Assembly (NCBI GenBank): GCA_003218815.1
Contig: QHON01000133.1
Coordinates: 1-15,291, forward strand
DNA: 15,291 nucleotides
Direction: 5' to 3'
From: Verrucomicrobiota bacterium
GTDB lineage: Bacteria; Verrucomicrobiota; Verrucomicrobiia; Chthoniobacterales; UBA10450
The notes beneath the pieces are model-generated. The model saw only the letters and a program-made list of their open reading frames with translations. It ran no database searches and was not told the DNA's origin. Shown piece after piece: positions 7,756-15,291 of this stretch. Within the stretch, counting starts at the first letter, position 1, and every line of letters begins with the position of its first letter. The translations under genes were made by a program, and so were the position numbers.

Positions 7756-8475
7756 TCAATCTCCTCCATGCGCCAGTGGCAGCGAGAGCGTCGTGAGGAG
7801 CGTTGAATCTTTTGGATCATACTTAGCATGCATTTCGCCACCGTGCGCTTCCATGATAACGCGCAGGCGATTCAGGCCAAGACCATAATGGCCGCGGGTG
7901 ACTTTCCGAAACGGTTCGCGTCCCCAATTTTCGGTGGATAATTCGAATCGTGCTTTCGGTTCGCGAAAGGTAAAGACGAATCGCTTTCCGTCGATTCTTG
8001 CCGCCGCAACAAGTGCACCTTTACCGGGGTCGTGTTGGAAAGCATTGGTAAAAACTTCGCTGAACGCTTGCTGTAAAAGTTGAGGATCGACGTTCAGCAT
8101 GGCGTCGCCTTTCTCAATCTCCCAGGTAATCTCGGAACTCTCGTTCGGGAACTCGTGCGCGACTTTCTTGCGCAGATCCTCGATCAAATCTGAGGCCCGA
8201 TAGGGGATCAGATCGGGTTTAACTTCGGCCACTCCTCGGGAAAGGTTCTGTAAAAGCGCGGTGAGCCCGGAGATCATTTCGCGCAAGCGCTTGATCTCGC
8301 CTTTGAGCTCTGGATTTGCATCCAACTCGCTGATGTAAGCCGACTGTAGCTCGATCGCGTTTAGATGGTTGCGAAGATCGTGACTAAGCTGCTGGACAAG
8401 GCGAACCGTGTCGATCCAGGGAACATTCAGGGAATCCCTTCGATTCTCGGGAACTGCGTCTGCCATATTTGGCAC
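7756..8475 (-). CDS. soluble histidine kinase with degenerate ATP-binding domain
   Basis: A 239-residue protein with a dimerisation helix carrying the phosphoacceptor (QLSHDLRNHLNAIELQ, His32), and a C-terminal HATPase-like domain with an N-box (FSEVFTNAFQH, Glu140 and Asn144) and G2-like GHYGLGLNRLRVIMEAHGG (195 onward). There is no membrane helix and no PAS or HAMP sensor, so it must be cytoplasmic and receive its signal from a partner or from another domain protein. Where the G1 box (DxGxG) should be, the sequence reads FTFREPKARFEL. That lack of Asp and Gly may abolish ATP binding. It starts at GTG 8475 or ATG 8466, 12 bases after the pgi stop, and lies just upstream of the sigma-54 regulator, its probable partner. 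It may be a phosphatase or scaffold rather than an active kinase. Confidence 0.8.
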   Translation of the reverse strand: MPNMADAVPENRRDSLNVPWIDTVRLVQQLSHDLRNHLNAIELQSAYISELDANPELKGEIKRLREMISGLTALLQNLSRGVAEVKPDLIPYRASDLIEDLRKKVAHEFPNESSEITWEIEKGDAMLNVDPQLLQQAFSEVFTNAFQHDPGKGALVAAARIDGKRFVFTFREPKARFELSTENWGREPFRKVTRGHYGLGLNRLRVIMEAHGGEMHAKYDPKDSTLLTTLSLPLAHGGD

Positions 8476-8487
8476 AACACTACCCCG

Positions 8488-10007
8488 CTATTGTTCGAGC
8501 GAAAACTTCTCGTCAACCGTTTCATCGCCGGCCGTAGTCCGGATCTGGGGATCATTGCTCGCCAGATGGCGCAGCGCATGAAACACATCTTCCGGGTCGG
8601 CATCGATCGACTGGGCGATCTCTTCCGCGGTTTTGCCGGCGCCAGTCGTCAGTTTTTCGCGTACTTGTCTTTGAAGTTGCAACAATTTCGTCGCCGCTTT
8701 TTTCCCAGCCTCCACGCCGGGCTGATCGTAGGCGTTGATATTGACCAATGAAGCATAGAAGCCCACAGCGCGCTCATACATTGCGATCAACGCGCCGATG
8801 TTAAACGCGTTCACTTCCGCAATGCTCACCGTGATCGATTCGCGTCCGCTCTCATAAAGCGCGCTTCGTGTCCCGCGCAAAAATCCATGAAGATAATCGC
8901 CGCTGGTATAGCCGTTTTCGACTTCCAGCGCTGTCTCATGCCGATCCTTGTCAACCTCGATAAAGGTCACGAGCCTTTGTTCCCGTAAACAGCGATACCC
9001 TGATGCACAATGCTTCCGTTGAGGTCCTTTTCTTTTCCTAACGATTCCATCACCAGTTGCTGCAGATATTTACTGAACAACGCCAGCCGATCTTTGTAGG
9101 GTAGGATCACCATATCTTTCTCGCCTTTTCCGTTGCCTGCGTAGTACCACATCAACGCCAGAAGCATAGCCGCGTTTTGCGCTGCATCGGGGATGCGCGT
9201 CCGTTCATCCATCGCCGCCGCGCCGGCGAGGAATTCGTCGGTATCAAAACCTTCGAGTGCCATCGGGAGAAGTCCGACCGCGCTCATCACCGAGGTGCGT
9301 CCGCCGATCCAATCGTGCATCGGGAAACGCGCGAGCCACTGGTTTTTTTCGGCATATTTGTCCAGTTCGCTCCCGACGCCAGTCACGGCTACAGCGTGTT
9401 TGCCGAAATGAAGCCCCTTCTGAGTGAATTTTGCTTCCGCCTCGACCATTCCATTTCGCGTTTCCTTTGTCCCGCCAGATTTCGACACGACAATGACAAG
9501 GGTCTCCGAAAGGCTGTCGATCTTATCGAAAACGCGATCAAACCCATCCGGATCGGTGTTATCGAAAAAATAGATGTCCATTGGGTCGTCCGCCGATCCG
9601 AGCGCGTCGGCCACGAGTTCTGGCCCAAGTGCGGAGCCGCCAATCCCGATTAGCAGGATATGCTGAAAGGGCCTTCTGCTCTCGTCCGCAATGTTTCCAG
9701 CGTGAACATCCGCCGCGAATTTCTTAATGCGTTTGTTCGTTTCTTCGATATTTGCGCGAAGTTCCGGAGTCGGCGCCAGGGCCGGATTGCGGAGCCAGTA
9801 GTGGCCGACCATCCGCTTCTCACCGGGATTGGCGATCGCGCCCGATTCGAGCTCCCGCATGGCTGCGAAGGCTTTCTCGATTCCCGGCCGCATCTTCTCA
9901 AAGAAATCAGCCGGAAATTTCATACGGCTGATGTCGATCGAAAAATCGAGATCGGCGTAGCGCAAAAAATATTTCTGAAAACGCTGCCAGAGTGAAGAGA
10001 AAGCCAT
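8488..10007 (-). pseudogene. pgi: glucose-6-phosphate isomerase, split by an internal deletion
   Basis: Phosphoglucose isomerase interconverts glucose 6-phosphate and fructose 6-phosphate. The first open frame (10007 to 8967, 346 residues) has the sugar-phosphate domain (LLIGIGGSALGPEL, VVSKSGGTKETR), the DWIGGRTSVMSAVG signature and the catalytic Glu321 (VMESLGK), and ends at VYGNKGS-stop. The second (8970 to 8488, 160 residues, GTG start) begins MTFIEV and holds the second signature (INAYDQPGVEAGK, Lys90). The two overlap by GTGA. In family members GNKGS is followed by STDQHAY and about 10 more residues before FVTFIEV. That stretch of about 18 codons, with the catalytic His, is missing and the frame shifts by one. 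Either a real deletion has inactivated the gene or the assembly is wrong. Without it the enzyme would be about 524 residues, normal for the family. A split but working enzyme is unlikely because the His is gone. Confidence 0.85.
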
Positions 10008-10020
10008 GCGCTTACGTTAA

Positions 10021-10083
10021 TGGAGGGACGACCTCTGTGTCGTCCCAAAAGATTTCAGGGACAAGGCAGAGCCCGTCTCTCCA
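10021..10083. repeat. class 2 palindromic element TGGAGGGAC...TCTCTCCA
   Basis: This 63-base stretch fills the gap between the S9 peptidase and pgi. It starts TGGAGGGACGACC and ends GTCTCTCCA, so its outer ends are inverted repeats, and it has an inner inverted pair, GGGACGAC (10024-10031) with GTCGTCCC. A second copy of the type lies at 13973-14046. It may act as a hairpin terminator or transcript stabiliser. Confidence 0.6.
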
Positions 10084-10087
10084 CAGA

Positions 10088-12487
10088 TCACCGCGGCGTA
10101 GGTTGTTTGCCCGGGACGTTGCCTTTTCTGATCGGCACTTCTTGTTCTAACGCAACTTCGTATTCCGGTTTGGGAATTCCCATCAGCCAATGGTCGAACC
10201 AGCCAACAATGTTTTGGAGCCGTTCGACCCGGTGCCACGGCTGGCCCGAACGCGAAAGCTCGTGAGATTCGTTAGGGAACCGCACCATTACTGTGGGAAT
10301 TTTGCGAAACTTTAGCGCGCGAAACATCTCCTCGCCGCCGGCCCCGGGCGGCGTCCGGTAATCCGCTTCGCCGAGAATGAACATCATTGGTGTCTTCACA
10401 TTCTTGATGTAAGTGAGAGGCGATCGTGTCTTGAATTCCTGCTCGCCATCAAATGGCGGCGCCTTGAACCAGTTGGGCTGGAACAGAGTCAAATCAGCCG
10501 AATACCACCAATCCTCCCAGCTCGCGATGTCGCGCTGAGAAACCGCTGCGGCAAATCGGTTCGTTTGTCCCACGACCCAGTTCGTAAGCAGACCGCCGCC
10601 GCTTCCCCCGGTCACGCCGAGTTTTTTATCGTCGATATACCCGCGATGGACTAAATCATCCACCCCTGCCATCAAATCTTTATAATCGTCGCCGGGATAA
10701 TGATATTGAATGACGTTACCAAAATCCTGTCCGTAGGTCGTGCTCCCGCGCGGATTTGGATAAAGCACTACATAACCTTTTGCCGCCATCCACTGAAACT
10801 CGTGCTCGAAAATGTAGCCGTAAGCCGCATGCGGTCCGCCATGGATGTCCAGAATGAGCGGGTATTTTTTTGCCGGATTAAAGGCCGGTGGTTTCTGCAC
10901 CCATGCCTGAATCCGTTTGCCGTCGAAACTCTGGTAGGAAATCTCCTCCGGCTCAGTGAGATTAAGTTTCGAGAAAAGCTCGTCGTTGATCTGAGTTAAT
11001 TGGCGCGGATCGGCGCTGCTACGTTCCATCGCGAAGAGATCGTTTATCCGCGTCGGCGTGGACACGGTATAAGCGATTTTCGATCCGTCTGCCGACGCGC
11101 GGAAACGAAGGACCGCCTGGTTTCCGTGTGTGAGATCGGTCTCTGCTCCGCTCTCGACATCGAATGAGGCGAGAATTGTTTTGCCTTCTTTTCCGTAGAC
11201 CTCGATCAGGCTGCGCCCGTCGGCCGTCCATAAGGGAATATTGGCGCCGGCTGCGCGCGGAGCTGCGCTGTCACCGAATACGCCATCGCCCACATCGAAA
11301 TCGAACGTTGCGGTCAGATTTCGCGGCTTCGCGTTGGGCGAAAGATCGACAACCCACAAATCCGGCTGGGTGTAGGAATTTACTGGCTGCGTAGTCGCAG
11401 CGACAAACGCGATTCTTTTGCCGTCTGGACTTAGCGACAAAGCATCGATTCCCATGTCGATCGAGTTGAGTTTTGTTGCGTTCCCACCGTTTGGGTTAAT
11501 CCAATACAGTTCAGTCTTCGGCAGTTCGTAATACGGTTCGTCTACGCGCAAAGACGTGAAATAGATCTGTGTGCCGTCCTTCGACCAAACGATGTTCCCC
11601 TCGTCAAATCGACCGGAAGTTAATTGCTTTGGCTGCACCTTCTCATCCGCGGTGCGCGGCGCTGTCACGATCCAAATGTGGCTCGGGCGCTTCGGATCGA
11701 GATAACCTTCATTATCTTCCCGGTAAACCGCCCGCGTGATCACGTGAATGTCGCTCTCGTGTTCCGCTTCGGCCTCCGCTTTTTTCGCAGCCGCGTCTGG
11801 TTCGCCCTTCGGTGTCGCCGTCGCTTTCTCTGAACTTTTTGTGGCAGCGGTGGCGGATGGCGAACTTTCGCTGACGGCCTTTTTCAATTCTTCTTCCTTG
11901 CGCTTTTTCTTTTCTTGTTTGGCTAAGTCCTCCGCGTTTGTGTCGCTCGTGAACGCAATTGTTTTCCCATCCGGCGCCCAGACCGGATTGCTCGCGCCTT
12001 TCGGCAGATCGGTGAACGAGAATGAATCGCCACCCGCCATCGGCAAGATCGACAACTGAGGCCGGTCCGGTTTCCCGTCTTTCTCCGTGGCGCGCAAGAA
12101 AAGCAAAAATTTCCCGTCCGGAGACCAGCGTGGCGTCGAGTCGTGATCGCCCTTTGTCAGTTGATGGGGCGTCTCCCCGCCGGCCACAGGGACAGACCAG
12201 ACCGAAGTGTTATAGCCTTCGCGCTTCTCATTCGCGGTGATGCGCACAAATGCCACGCGCATTCCGTCCGGTGAAATTTGGGGATCGCCAATCCAGACAA
12301 AATCAAACAGATCTTTTTCGGTGATGTTGCGCTTTTGGGCGAAAAGCGTGGTGGATCCTACGATGAACAGAAGGGAGCAAATGATGAAACATGAATGACC
12401 AATGAGTTGTAGTGGCAGGCGCGTCGCCTGCGAGACGAAGGAATGCAGCCGACACGGCTGCCTCCACAGCAAACCAAATTTCATCAT
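10088..12487 (-). CDS. secreted S9-family serine peptidase (prolyl oligopeptidase / acylaminoacyl-peptidase type)
   Basis: A 799-residue peptidase with a signal peptide, a beta-propeller and a C-terminal alpha/beta-hydrolase. The propeller has recurring D/W/S-P-DGKxI/L blocks (SPDGMRVAFV, APDGKTIAFT, SPDGKRIAFV). A charged, Ala- and Lys-rich insert (about 183-243, KKKRKEEELKK and KKAEAEAEHE) interrupts one blade. The catalytic domain has GGSGGG (Ser629), GEADYRTP (Asp709) and NESHELSRSG (His742), a complete triad. The hydrophobic core FIICSLLFIVGSTTL with FAQ marks a signal peptide. I start at ATG 12487 because GGGAGG (12496-12501) lies 8 bases upstream; the ATG at 12505 has no such site. Residues 7 to about 26 are encoded by an inserted palindromic element. 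It probably degrades peptides in the periplasm. It starts 34 bases after icd stops. Confidence 0.9.
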   Translation of the reverse strand: MMKFGLLWRQPCRLHSFVSQATRLPLQLIGHSCFIICSLLFIVGSTTLFAQKRNITEKDLFDFVWIGDPQISPDGMRVAFVRITANEKREGYNTSVWSVPVAGGETPHQLTKGDHDSTPRWSPDGKFLLFLRATEKDGKPDRPQLSILPMAGGDSFSFTDLPKGASNPVWAPDGKTIAFTSDTNAEDLAKQEKKKRKEEELKKAVSESSPSATAATKSSEKATATPKGEPDAAAKKAEAEAEHESDIHVITRAVYREDNEGYLDPKRPSHIWIVTAPRTADEKVQPKQLTSGRFDEGNIVWSKDGTQIYFTSLRVDEPYYELPKTELYWINPNGGNATKLNSIDMGIDALSLSPDGKRIAFVAATTQPVNSYTQPDLWVVDLSPNAKPRNLTATFDFDVGDGVFGDSAAPRAAGANIPLWTADGRSLIEVYGKEGKTILASFDVESGAETDLTHGNQAVLRFRASADGSKIAYTVSTPTRINDLFAMERSSADPRQLTQINDELFSKLNLTEPEEISYQSFDGKRIQAWVQKPPAFNPAKKYPLILDIHGGPHAAYGYIFEHEFQWMAAKGYVVLYPNPRGSTTYGQDFGNVIQYHYPGDDYKDLMAGVDDLVHRGYIDDKKLGVTGGSGGGLLTNWVVGQTNRFAAAVSQRDIASWEDWWYSADLTLFQPNWFKAPPFDGEQEFKTRSPLTYIKNVKTPMMFILGEADYRTPPGAGGEEMFRALKFRKIPTVMVRFPNESHELSRSGQPWHRVERLQNIVGWFDHWLMGIPKPEYEVALEQEVPIRKGNVPGKQPTPR
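12408..12468. repeat. class 1 REP/BIME-like double-hairpin element, inside the peptidase gene start
   Basis: A 61-base element that begins TGTAGTGGC and ends GCCTCCACA, so the ends are inverted. It holds two perfect 7-bp hairpins with 3-base loops: GCAGGCG/CGCCTGC (12415-12431) and GCAGCCG/CGGCTGC (12445-12461). It lies inside the S9 peptidase reading frame and adds about 20 codons without a stop. The stem GCAGCCG is shared with the element at 14842. Confidence 0.75.
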
Positions 12488-12495
12488 TCCTTCGA

Positions 12496-12501
12496 CCTCC
12501 C
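12496..12501 (-). promoter_or_regulatory. Shine-Dalgarno site that sets the S9 peptidase start
   Basis: On the minus strand GGGAGG lies 8 bases before ATG 12487. This is the strongest ribosome-binding site among the genes in this window and argues for the downstream ATG over the one at 12505. Confidence 0.7.
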
Positions 12502-12521
12502 GCATTCGGATTTCGTCATTC

Positions 12522-13838
<1,317 letters not shown>

Positions 13839-13848
13839 AAGCCGGAAC

Positions 13849-13915
13849 TGTAGCGGCAGAGTTTGCCCTGAGCAAAGCGAATGGGCGGAGCGACATGCAC
13901 GGCAACGCCGCGAGG
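13849..13915. repeat. class 1-like palindromic element next to the icd start
   Basis: It starts TGTAGCGGCAGAG, as at other class 1 sites. It contains TTTGC/GCAAA (13862-13876, 5-bp stem, 5-base loop) and then CACGGCAACGCCGCG. The right end is not well defined and I place it at about 13915. The left edge lies 10 bases before the icd start codon on the other strand. Confidence 0.45.
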
Positions 13916-13956
13916 GTAACGGAGATCGAAGCGGGAGTTGAGAGAATGATTATACC

Positions 13957-14170
13957 GATAGATGAATCAGGATGGAGGGACAACCGAGCCTGCCCGCCGT
14001 GGCGGGTGTCGTCCCATGATTTTAGGACGGGGGGCCCGTCCCTCCAGGTGAACAATCGACCGCGGATAGATGAATTCAGTCTTCTCCCTGTATCCCGGGC
14101 CAAATTGAACAGAAAGCAGCGGAGTCGAGCATTCGGGACCGAACGCAGATCCCGCGGATAGCTGAATCAG
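13957..14170. repeat. three spaced copies of GATAGATGAATCAG
   Basis: GATAGATGAATCAG (13957-13970), GATAGATGAATTCAG (14065-14079) and GATAGCTGAATCAG (14157-14170). The second and third are each preceded by CGCG. Spacing is about 108 and 92 bases. The function is unknown; they may be binding sites or scars of a repeat unit. Confidence 0.5.
13973..14046. repeat. class 2 palindromic element TGGAGGGAC...GTCCCTCCA
   Basis: 74 bases with perfect 9-bp inverted ends, TGGAGGGAC and GTCCCTCCA. It has internal GC-rich inverted sequences (CCCGCC and GGCGGG). It shares ends and an inner GTCGTCCCA with the element at 10021-10083. Confidence 0.65.
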
Positions 14171-14267
14171 GAAACGAGGATCAGACAAACTTGACAGAAT
14201 TTTTCAGATACGTGGAGCAACGCGAATTTCTGACGAGATCAATCACTCCGCGCGAAGAAACGACAAA

Positions 14268-14299
14268 CTCACGATCAATAACTTAGTCGTGAGCTTTTT
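14268..14299. terminator. hairpin with T-run, likely intrinsic terminator
   Basis: CTCACGA (14268-14274) pairs with TCGTGAG (14287-14293) across a 12-base loop, followed by CTTTTT (14294-14299) on the plus strand. On the minus strand the same stem follows the antitoxin gene and is trailed by TTTG, so it could also end that transcript. Confidence 0.45.
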
Positions 14300-14300
14300 A

Positions 14301-14498
14301 GGATGTCGATCGTCGTTTCGGCTGCGATCAGTTTGCGTAGTCCTGCTCCAACGGTTCCGGCCCATTGTCTGTGTTTCCAACCGATATGTCATCGGGGGGA
14401 AGCCTTCCCGGCTCGCGGTTTCGATTGTCATTTCGGCGGTGATTGGCTTCAACCGCAGTGCTCCAGTGACTGCGCACTATTGCCTGGGTGTCCAGGCG
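14301..14498. repeat. imperfect tandem repeat, two copies about 116 bases apart
   Basis: 14417-14498 and 14301-14383 align over about 82 bases at roughly two-thirds identity by eye, with shared blocks such as TTTCGGC, TGCTCCA and GTGT-TCCA. Read on the minus strand they give similar peptides (RLDTQ...RNDNR and RLETQ...RNDDR) but in different frames, as 116 is not a multiple of three. The upper copy lies within the antitoxin reading frame. Confidence 0.55.
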
Positions 14499-14630
14499 AT
14501 GCGTTGTTGCAGTGACGCCTTGAAGCGTCGCGATCACCTCCTTATTGAGACTGCGATGGTGAGCCAGGGCGCGATTCTTTAATTCCCGAAGTAATTCAGG
14601 CGGAATGTTCTTGAGGGTAATAGTGGCCAT
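14328..14630 (-). CDS. orphan FitA/VapB-like ribbon-helix-helix antitoxin, C-terminus atypical
   Basis: The first 41 residues (MATITLKNIPPELLRELKNRALAHHRSLNKEVIATLQG, split here as a beta-strand then two helices) are a clear ribbon-helix-helix of the Arc/FitA type, the DNA-binding half of VapBC antitoxins that bind their own operator. The next 59 residues, polar and Asn/Arg-rich, do not look like the usual toxin-neutralising tail and contain one copy of a tandem repeat. No VapC toxin frame follows downstream on the minus strand, up to the icd gene. So this is an orphan or a relic in which the toxin is lost. Start ATG 14630 is preceded by a direct repeat (14640-14657) that may be its operator. 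Confidence 0.65.
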   Translation of the reverse strand: MATITLKNIPPELLRELKNRALAHHRSLNKEVIATLQGVTATTHRLDTQAIVRSHWSTAVEANHRRNDNRNREPGRLPPDDISVGNTDNGPEPLEQDYAN

Positions 14631-14804
14631 TTCGGCATTGTTACGGGTCCGTTACGGCTTTGCAAGCCCAAAAATCGGCGCAAAACGAAGAACGAAAACG
14701 CGTTGTTATTCCTCCAATTTTCGGGTGCCCTTGTTTTCAGATTCCGCAGCTGGTTGGATTAGTTTCTGGAACGGCTTCGGAGTTCATCGAGGAATTTGAA
14801 CCGG
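14631..14804. other. short unassigned stretch between antitoxin and RAYT
   Basis: About 170 bases. It contains the putative operator at 14640-14657. A plus-strand frame from 14660 (80 residues) ends in translated repeat sequence (VGAAVPAAKISHATRG), so it is not convincing. I see no other gene. Confidence 0.4.
14640..14657 (-). promoter_or_regulatory. putative antitoxin operator
   Basis: GTTACGG occurs twice (14640-14646 and 14651-14657) at an 11-base period, about one helical turn, ending 10 bases before the antitoxin start. The second copy is also palindromic (CCGT-T-ACGG). Ribbon-helix-helix antitoxins typically bind such phased repeats. On the minus strand a weak TTGCAA-17-AACAAT lies across it. 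Confidence 0.45.
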
Positions 14805-14841
14805 TCATTCAACAATCCAAGCGAGATGGGAATGTGATTCT

Positions 14842-14898
14842 TGTAGGGGCAGCCGTGCCGGCTGCGAAGATCTCGCACGCGACACGCGGGCCGCTACA
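14842..14898. repeat. class 1 REP/BIME-like element inside the RAYT relic
   Basis: 57 bases from TGTAGGGGC to GCCGCTACA, with inverted ends. It holds a perfect 7-bp hairpin GCAGCCG/CGGCTGC (14849-14865) and a smaller CGCG/CGCG pair further on. The hairpin stem is the same as at 12445. It lies in the degenerate 3' part of the RAYT frame. Confidence 0.7.
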
Positions 14899-14916
14899 TT
14901 AAAATCCCCTTTGCCG

Positions 14917-14952
14917 TGTAGCGTTAGCCGTGCCGGCCGCGAATGTCTCCCC
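14917..14952. repeat. class 1 half-element
   Basis: TGTAGCGTTAGCCGTGCCGG begins like the other class 1 elements and carries GCCG/CGGC around TGC, but the expected right end is not found. It sits 18 bases after the element at 14842-14898, between it and the recognisable RAYT sequence. Confidence 0.5.
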
Positions 14953-15270
14953 ATTACTGGCGGCCACGTCTGCGCATCCCTGGACACCGCGACCGAGATC
15001 GCACGCTTCAAGCCGCCGACCCATGGAGAAAGCGCAAAATTTGCATCACCTCGAACGAAAAAATGGATGTGATCCGGCATGATCACATAACGGCCAACTG
15101 CTACGTTAAACTTCTCCAGAGCTTCTTTCCCATATTTTCACGAGCGCGTTACTAGCGCTGGTGAGTGGGTCAATTCGTTTACGATTCCGGGTGCAGAATG
15201 TGATGAAGAAAACTGGGGCAGGTGAGAAAATACGGTCGAGCCGCTGCGGCCGATCCTTAATCACGATTGA

Positions 15271-15291
15271 CTGTAGCGGCAACCGTGCAGG
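15271..15291. repeat. class 1 element cut by the window end
   Basis: CTGTAGCGGCAACCGTGCAG matches the left end of other class 1 elements (TGTAG followed by GGCA). It begins 7 bases beyond the RAYT start, consistent with a repeat flanking its transposase gene. Confidence 0.5.

Larger units (their letters stand above)
13839..14327. other. gene-free, repeat-rich region upstream of icd
   Basis: About 490 bases with no gene that I can support. Open frames here are short and pass through repeats. The stretch holds a class 1 element at 13849, a class 2 element at 13973, three copies of a GATAGATGAATCAG-like motif, a terminator-like hairpin at 14268, and part of an imperfect tandem repeat. The icd promoter must lie here but I cannot place it. 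Confidence 0.6.
14805..15264 (-). pseudogene. REP-associated tyrosine transposase (RAYT, Y1_Tnp family) relic
   Basis: RAYTs are single-copy relatives of IS200/IS605 transposases that move or maintain REP repeats. Read from GTG 15264, the first frame gives RLDRIFSPAPVFFITFCTRN, the typical N-terminus. A second frame gives GRYVIMPDHIHFFV, the HUH motif with His codons at 15069-15071 and 15063-15065, followed by LSPWVGGLKRAIS. The frames join if one A is removed from an AAAA run (15135-15138 on the plus strand). After about 14955 the recognisable sequence ends and class 1 elements take over, so the catalytic Tyr region is missing. Frameshift plus lost C-terminus suggest an inactive gene, unless the A is a sequencing error and the C-terminus was lost separately. 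Confidence 0.75.

Noticed and set aside
12488..12505. S9 peptidase start at ATG 12505
   Set aside because: The good GGGAGG site lies between this ATG and the next, so the ATG at 12487 is better placed.
13967..14188. 73-residue minus-strand frame as a possible toxin gene
   Set aside because: Half of it is the class 2 element read through, and no PIN-domain acidic residues or VapC start motif are seen.
14660..14902. 80-residue plus-strand frame that overlaps the repeats
   Set aside because: Its C-terminal end is simply translated class 1 repeat, there is no ribosome site, and no family is recognised.
14842..14952. CRISPR array
   Set aside because: The repeated units are palindromic elements of unequal length without regular spacers and with no cas genes.

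Overview
The window looks like a chromosomal segment of a free-living Gram-negative bacterium, most likely a soil or freshwater Verrucomicrobiota (Spartobacteria / Chthoniobacterales-like). The reasons are a DUF5069 protein, tandem bactofilins, a cyanobacterial-type phosphoglucose isomerase, the near absence of strong Shine-Dalgarno sequences, and many short palindromic repeats next to a REP-associated transposase (RAYT) relic. The taxonomic call is an inference from gene content and cannot be proven from the window.

Layout. Positions 1-2580 are read on the plus strand: the C-terminal part of a membrane protein, a small bactofilin, a second bactofilin with two N-terminal zinc ribbons, and a DUF5069 protein. 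From 13838 down to 2655 every gene is on the minus strand. In transcription order these are icd (NADP isocitrate dehydrogenase), a secreted S9 serine peptidase, pgi (broken), a soluble histidine kinase, an NtrC-type sigma-54 response regulator, glnD, and a sugar nucleotidyltransferase. The two gene blocks converge at about 2581-2654. The last stretch (13839-15291) is gene-poor and repeat-rich. It holds an orphan FitA/VapB-like antitoxin, imperfect tandem repeats and a frameshifted RAYT.

How the genes relate. The kinase, sigma-54 regulator and GlnD are closely spaced and plausibly form a signalling unit linked to nitrogen status. It lies downstream of central-carbon genes (icd, pgi), which set 2-oxoglutarate and hexose-phosphate supply. 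The two bactofilins probably co-polymerise or act sequentially in an envelope-associated scaffold.

Most notable points. (1) pgi is split into two open frames that overlap by GTGA. The join lacks about 18 codons that normally carry the catalytic His. (2) A family of TGTAG...CTACA bounded double-hairpin elements, resembling REP/BIME repeats, occurs at several sites, including beside and inside a decayed RAYT. (3) One such element sits in frame inside the signal-peptide region of the S9 peptidase. (4) The histidine kinase has no sensor domain and no recognisable G1 (DxGxG) ATP-binding box. (5) The orphan antitoxin has an 11-bp-phased direct repeat just upstream that looks like an operator. No clearly new defence or metabolic system is visible; the RAYT/repeat network and the split pgi are the strongest leads.
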